Shown here: positions 58,968 to 64,000 of the stretch, piece by piece
How positions within the stretch are numbered: the first letter of the stretch is position 1
Layout: each line of letters opens with the position of its first letter
NCBI GenBank assembly: GCA_031769625.1
Contig: JAUIMM010000115.1
Location: forward strand, 18,678,501 to 18,742,500
Reading direction: 5' to 3'
Length of the DNA stretch: 64,000 nt
Source of the DNA: Taudactylus pleione
Lineage: Eukaryota > Chordata > Amphibia > Anura > Myobatrachidae
Program-made: the position numbers and the translations under genes
The notes under the pieces: generated by a model
What the model was told of the DNA's origin: nothing
Databases searched by the model: none
What the model saw: the letters and a program-made list of their open reading frames with translations, nothing else

Positions 58968-61900
58968 TTAAGGGTGGGGATGCTCCTGTGCAGAGAGGAG
59001 AATCCACCGCCCGAAGAAGGCATCCTGAGAGGCAAAGGTATCGAATGCATAATACCTTAGGAATGTATGGACAGTAGACCAAGTGGCTGCCTTACACAGC
59101 TGAGGCGCCACGACGAGCTGCCCATGAGGGACCCACAGACCGAGTAGAGTGAGCTTTGACAGAGGACGAAACAGAAAGGCCCTCATGAATGTAAGCCTCT
59201 GATATTGCCAGGCGAATCCCGCCTGCCAACGTCTGCTTAGTTGCAGGCTATCCTTTCTTTCGGAAACCAAAAAGGACAAACAATGAGTCCAACTTCCGAA
59301 ATGAGTTGGTACGGTCTACATAGGTCTTTAGCGTCTGTACCACATCCAAGGAGGCCTCACCACCTGAGAGGTCTGGGGAGTTAAAGGCTGGCACTACAAT
59401 TTCCTCATTAATGTGGTAGCTGGATACCACCTAAGGCAGGAAACCAGGGCGAGTACGAAGAACTGCCCTGTCCCTATGAAAAATCAGAAAGGGAGGAAGA
59501 CATGAAAGAGCCCCCAAATCTGATAGCTTTCTGGCCGAAGCAATGGCCAGAATAAACACAGTTTTTATAGTAAGCCATCAGCCATTTAAATCCACAGAGC
59601 CCAGTGGTTCAAATGGCGGTCCTTGTAGAGCCACCGGTGGGATAAAAGGAGGTTGGATGTGAAGCACCCCTTGCATAAAGGTGTAAACATCCGGAAGGAT
59701 AGCAATTCTACGGTGAAACAGTACTGACAGGGCAGAAACCTGCACCTTCAGAGAAGCGAGGCGAAAACCGCGATCTAAGCCCGCCTGTAGAAATGCTAAA
59801 ATCCTAGATAATCCAAATGTCTGAGAATTATAACCTCTGGGTCGGCACCATTCAAAGAATGTGTACCATACTCTGTGATAAATTCTCGCAGAAGCAGACT
59901 TGCGAGCTCTGAGCATTGTGTTTACCACCGAGCTGGAAAAACCCCTGGAACTCAAGAGGGCAGTCTCAAGAGCCACGCTGTCAAAGACCGACGACTCAGG
60001 TCCGGGTAGAGGCAAGGACCTTGGGACAATAGGTCCGAACGTTGACGCAACAGCATCAGAGTGTCTCTGGATAGACCCTGAAGATCTGCGTACCAGTGAG
60101 GTCTGGGCCACGCTGGAGCCACCAGCAGCAGCGCACCTCCTCCCTGCTTGAACTTCCGAATCACCTGAGGCATAAGGGAGAACGGAAGGGAACAGGTACG
60201 CGAACTGGAAGATCCATTTGACCGCCAGAGCGTCTACCAACAGAGCCCCCACGTCTCGTGTCCTTGAGCCGTACCTTGGCAACTTGTGGTTGTGCCGAGA
60301 TGCCATCATATCTACTTCGGGAAGGCCCCATTTGTCCACCAGAAGCTGAAATACTTCCTGGTGAAGTGACCATTGCCCTGGATGTACATCGTGACGGCTT
60401 AGGAAGTCCGCTTCCCAGTTCAGGACTCCCGGGATAAACACCGCCGATATGGCTGGGACATTTTCCTCCGTCCAAGTCAGAATGTGGGACACTTCCCTTA
60501 GTGCCGCCTGACTTCGAGTGCCTCCTTGGCGGTTTATGTAGGCCACTGTGGTGGCGTTGTCTGACTGGACTTGCACGGGTTTTCCATGAAGTATGAGCCT
60601 TGCTTGCTGAAGAGCCCTTAGAACCGCCCTGAGTTCCAATATGTTTATTGGAAGCACAGACTCCTCTATTGTCCACCTTCCTTGGAAGAAGTGTGAACCT
60701 GTCACTGCACCCCAAGCCCGGGGACAGGCGTCCGTTGTCAACAGGACCCACTCCGGGATCCAAAAAGGGCGGCCCTTGGTGAGGTGACCTGTGTGTAGTC
60801 ACCAAGTCCGGGACAGACGTACCTCCAGAGACAGTACCAATGTCTGGGTTCATATCCTACGTGGCGATCCGTCCCATCTGGAAAGGATCAGTGTCTGTAG
60901 AGGCTGGGAATGAAACTGGCCATACTCCACCATGTCGAATGTCGACATCATGGAGCCCAGTAATTGCATTGCTGAGTGAATCGACACCCGGCGACTGTCT
61001 AAGCAGCTGTGAACCCGCTGCTATAGTGTGGTTATCTTGTCCCTGGTTATGAGAATCCTCTGTTGTTGAGAATCCAACAACGCCCCATGATGTAGCATCC
61101 TCTGTGAGGGAGTCAGCGAGTACTTCTTCCAGTTGATCAACCAACCGTGGCTTTGCAGTACTGTTATTCTCAGCTGTAGATGCTGAAGAAGCAAATCTGG
61201 AGACCTGGCTAACAGCAGCAGGTCGTGCAGGTAGGGAAACAGGCAGATCCCCTGCAACCGCAGTTGGGCCGCCATTATTGCCATAAGTTTGGTGAATACC
61301 CTGGGTGCCGTAGACAGTCCGAACAGCAAGGCCTGAAACTGGAAGTGTTGTAACACTGCGAACCTGAGGTACCTCTGGTGAGCTGAGACTATCGGGACAT
61401 ACAGGTATGCATCCTGAATGTCCAGAGACACCATAAAATCGCCAGGTTCCATAACCAGTATAATCGACCACAGGGTTTCCATTTTGAACCGAGGCACTCA
61501 GAGAAACTTGTTCAGGGACTTGAGGTTTAGGATAGGCCTGTATGTACCATTCGGTTTTGGAACCAAAAAGAGTGTGGAATAATACCCCATTCCCCTCTGG
61601 GAAGTAGGTACCGTAACTATAACTCCCTGCAGGAGCATATATCGTATAACCTTCTGCAGTTCCAATGCCTTTTCCTGATCCCTCTGAAGTCCCTTAGGTA
61701 AGAATTGATGAGGAGGTCTGTTTTGGAAGGAAAGGGCGTACCCTTGAGAGACCATTTCCCTTACCCAAGTGTCTGTTGTGGTTTGACACCAACACTGGGC
61801 AAACTGAAGAAGTCGGCCTCCCACCTTGGTGTCCCCCAAGGAGAGGCCCGCCCCGTCAGGCTGCGGGTTTAGCGTTGGGCTTGGCAGCTGGGCGTCTGGC

Positions 61901-62112
61901 ACTGCAAGCCTGTTTCTTTGGCTTTGTGATCTTCTTAGTTCATGACGGTCTGGGAAAGGACTGAACCTTGGCCTTACTCTGGGGACAGAAAGTCCAAAAT
62001 GACTGAGTTCCTGATCCCGACGGCATTGGGGCCGAGGGTAAGCAGGCCGACTTGGCAGCAGCCAACGTGTCCACGATTTTGTCCAAATCTGGTCCAAATC
62101 TGACCTAGCCAT
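58968..62112 (-). pseudogene. DIRS pol (RT, RNase H, tyrosine recombinase), lightly broken
   Basis: The three domains lie in one minus-strand frame. RT: GYYSTLFLVPKPNGTYRPIL near 61560, SLDIQDAYLYVPI near 61430, and YLHDLLLLA near 61215, where relatives have YLDD, so a catalytic aspartate is lost. RNase H: LTTDACPRAWG, ELRAV and SDNATTVAYIN between 60745 and 60525, with the acidic residues kept. Recombinase: FILAIASARKLSDLG near 59540, AHSTRS near 59155 and FLRYYAFDTF near 59050, keeping arginines, histidine and tyrosine. In-frame stops lie at 61500, 61023, 60852, 60801, 59580, about 59434 and about 59250. One frameshift lies near 59100. Copy 1 holds the same genes in worse state. Confidence 0.92.
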
Positions 62113-62230
62113 TAAAGTGTAAACCTTCTAATCCTTTCTTGCTCTCCAAGATCGTAACCAAAGAGAGCATCTAGCTGATACTGCAGCCGATGAAATGCGA
62201 TATGTCAGGAGACTAACATCCAAAGCAGCT

Positions 62231-63333
62231 TCATTCCACATATGTAGCCGAGTCTCTGAGGAAACCTACCAGTTCAATTTGTTCACTGGTAGCCTCTACA
62301 GGTAAGGACACCTCCAAGGCATTAGCCCAACGTTCCATGGCCCTGGCCACCCAACATATAGCCATAGCTGGCCTAGCGACCCCCCAGAGAGGGAATAAAT
62401 GGACTTTAGGCATACCTCCACTTTTCTGTCCGTAACATCCTTAAATGATGACATGGACGGCATAGGAAGTGTCGCACTTTTGACAAGGCGCGTAATACGA
62501 GAATCCATCTGAGGAGGTTTTTCCCATTTAGAGAAATACTTTCCCTCAAAAGGATAAGTGGCCTCCAACCGTCTCTGTGGTTGAAATCTCCTGCTTGGAG
62601 TTTCCCGGGCTTCCTCCAGATGCTCAACTAGCTGATCCGACAGAGGAAAAGCTATCGCTGAGTTTTTAACTTCCTTAAAGAAAGCATGCCTGGATTTGGC
62701 TGTTGGGGTATCCTCATTCCCAATATCCATTGCCACCCGGACCGCCCGAATGAGGCCGTGCACATAAATGTTGGACTTTGGCTCCGCCTCTTTTTGAGGG
62801 GGCTCTGTATCAGATAAGTCTTGAATTTCCCCATCATCAGTCGACACGTCATCATGATAGTAAGTGGACTGGGACGACAGTACCTCCTTCCTAGCGGTAT
62901 GCTGGAAGGACTCCCCCTGTAACACCTCCATCAGGTTTTGCACCGTATTGGAGAGAGTATTAACCCATACAGGTGACGCCTGGTAGGGAGAAGGTTGTAA
63001 AGGTATATTATGAGCTACAACCAACTGTCGGGGAATTCCCTGTGACGTAGATGACATAGCTACCTGCGGAGTGTACTCCAATTGTGGGGCCACTTGAGGT
63101 GCAGCAAGTCGACCCACCAGGGTAGTTAGTGCTTGTGCAAAGCAAGCCCTGGGCAGCTCTTGAGAAGAGCTGGGCCCAGCAGGTAGTCCTGCATTTCTGG
63201 TACACAGGGTACACAACCCTCCCACAATAATCTCTCCCTCCTTTATTCCAGCCAAACATCTGTTGCAGGACTGTGTGAGGGGAATATCAGCTTGTCCAGA
63301 ATCACTGCCAGACATGATGAATGTATGTGTCAA
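62231..63333 (-). pseudogene. DIRS gag-like gene, one frameshift
   Basis: Starts MTHTFIMSGSDSGQ at 63333. It has two cysteine pairs, CNRC at residues 23-26 and CTLC at 41-44, a likely zinc knuckle or ribbon. An acidic middle (DDVSTDDGEIQDLSD) and basic stretches follow. The frame is lost near 62400; the continuation (ICWVARAMERWANAL) is read in another frame to 62231. Function in DIRS elements is thought to be nucleocapsid-like. Copy 1 carries a ruined version at 8620-9420. Confidence 0.8.
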
Positions 63334-64000
63334 CTCCTCAGCTCAATAACAACTCAACTGTGAAGTAAACTAACCCCTGAGCAGCACTGTCACCACAAAG
63401 GCTAGTGAAATAGAAAGTACAGGGATAGATAAAATGGCTGACGGAGAAAAGAATACAGTCAGACAGCGCTAGCAAAAGACATACAATGCCAGGAAAACCT
63501 GCACTATCATCAATTAACTAGACCTAGTGTCTAGTAGGAATAGTGCTACATACACTGACCTACGTGGAGGAGAGGTATGCAGGGGGACCCAGGCTCCGCA
63601 GCTCCCAGTGAGACCAGAGTATTTAGCACATAAATTGCCACAGGAGGACTCACAGGGGGCGTGCCTGAGGGAGGAGAGCTGTCTGCAACCGCCAGACCCC
63701 GGTGCTCTGCGCTGTGGAAAGGCGCGCAGAGCAGCGGGGAAGGGGCTAGCTGTGCCTTACAGGGAAGACCCACTCCCCTGGCATGCTGTTAACCCCAGGG
63801 ATGCCACAACGTCTGCGCACTGTAGCCCCTTTTCCCTGGTGGTCTAGTGTCAGAGCAGGCTTTGTGCCTGTTGACACGCGCAGCCCTTCCCAAGAACCCA
63901 CACCCTGGGAAGGAAAAAAGGAACTGTGTATCAGTGGGCGTCCGCCGCGGACGCCCGCTGCTTACCTGACATGTTCCCTGTGCAGTCTGGCCACAGTTCT
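63334..64000 (-). other. DIRS copy 2 5' leader, cut by window end
   Basis: Non-coding leader between gag and the 5' terminus. It matches 9430-10540 of copy 1, except that copy 1 has the extra TA-flanked insertion. It includes GGAAAGGCGCGC and CTTACCTGACATGTTCCC blocks. Confidence 0.75.

Larger units (their letters stand above)
58513..64000 (-). mobile_element. DIRS-type retrotransposon, copy 2 (5' end beyond window)
   Basis: Starts at the left terminus AAATAAGAGATATGGTAAG. It has the inverted terminal repeat (58513 to about 58714), the internal complementary region (58855-58952), then, reading on the minus strand from the right, gag-like and reverse transcriptase, RNase H and tyrosine recombinase in one frame. 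By comparison with copy 1 the missing 5' part is roughly 370-450 bp. Far fewer lesions than copy 1, so it is younger. It lies in an EXOC2 intron in sense orientation. Confidence 0.93.

Overview
The window looks like a repeat-packed piece of a large vertebrate genome, most probably an anuran amphibian. The only host gene I can support is the 3' part of EXOC2 (exocyst subunit Sec5), on the minus strand. Nine coding exons with exact GT-AG borders and matching phases run from 57285 down to a stop codon at 12989 and encode the last 258 residues. The anuran call is inference: it rests on a vertebrate-type gene with large introns plus DIRS tyrosine-recombinase retrotransposons, L1 LINEs, Tc1-like transposons and a very dense load of palindromic MITEs.

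Layout. 1-12,988 lies downstream of EXOC2: a Tc1-like element cut by the window edge (1-1634), a second diverged Tc1-like element (2123-3726), a 6.1-kb decayed DIRS element on the minus strand (4810-10950) and a 199-bp MITE (11041-11239). 12,989-17,127 holds the last five coding exons, with MITEs in the short introns and a 70-bp CA/TG microsatellite almost touching one splice donor. 17,128-31,191 is a 14-kb intron and 31,334-55,180 a 24-kb intron. Both are patchworks of short inverted-repeat transposons, often nested. The larger one also carries a 6.75-kb L1 inserted in a hAT element, a broken second L1, a second copy of the first Tc1 element (51596-53235) and a 34-bp minisatellite. 55,181-57,285 holds three more exons. 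From 58,513 to the end is a second, younger DIRS element whose 5' terminus lies beyond the window.

Most notable observations. (1) A MITE family built almost entirely of about eleven consecutive hairpins, present in three copies (28533-29086, 38257-38803, 50879-51419), each with a GGGCCTGATTCAG-type terminal repeat and an exact 3-bp target duplication. (2) Many other palindromic families here share the same end design (G-run, then a TATTCAAT-like core), which suggests one shared, absent, Harbinger-like transposase. (3) Two hammerhead-ribozyme-like folds (9864-9985 minus, 18996-19079 plus) that both carry U3/A8 in place of the canonical C3-G8 pair. (4) DIRS internal complementary regions that read as the reverse complement of an end-to-end circle junction.

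All transposon genes seen are broken by frameshifts, stops or lost catalytic residues, so mobility today would need helper copies elsewhere. No tRNA, rRNA, CRISPR or bacterial-type gene was seen.
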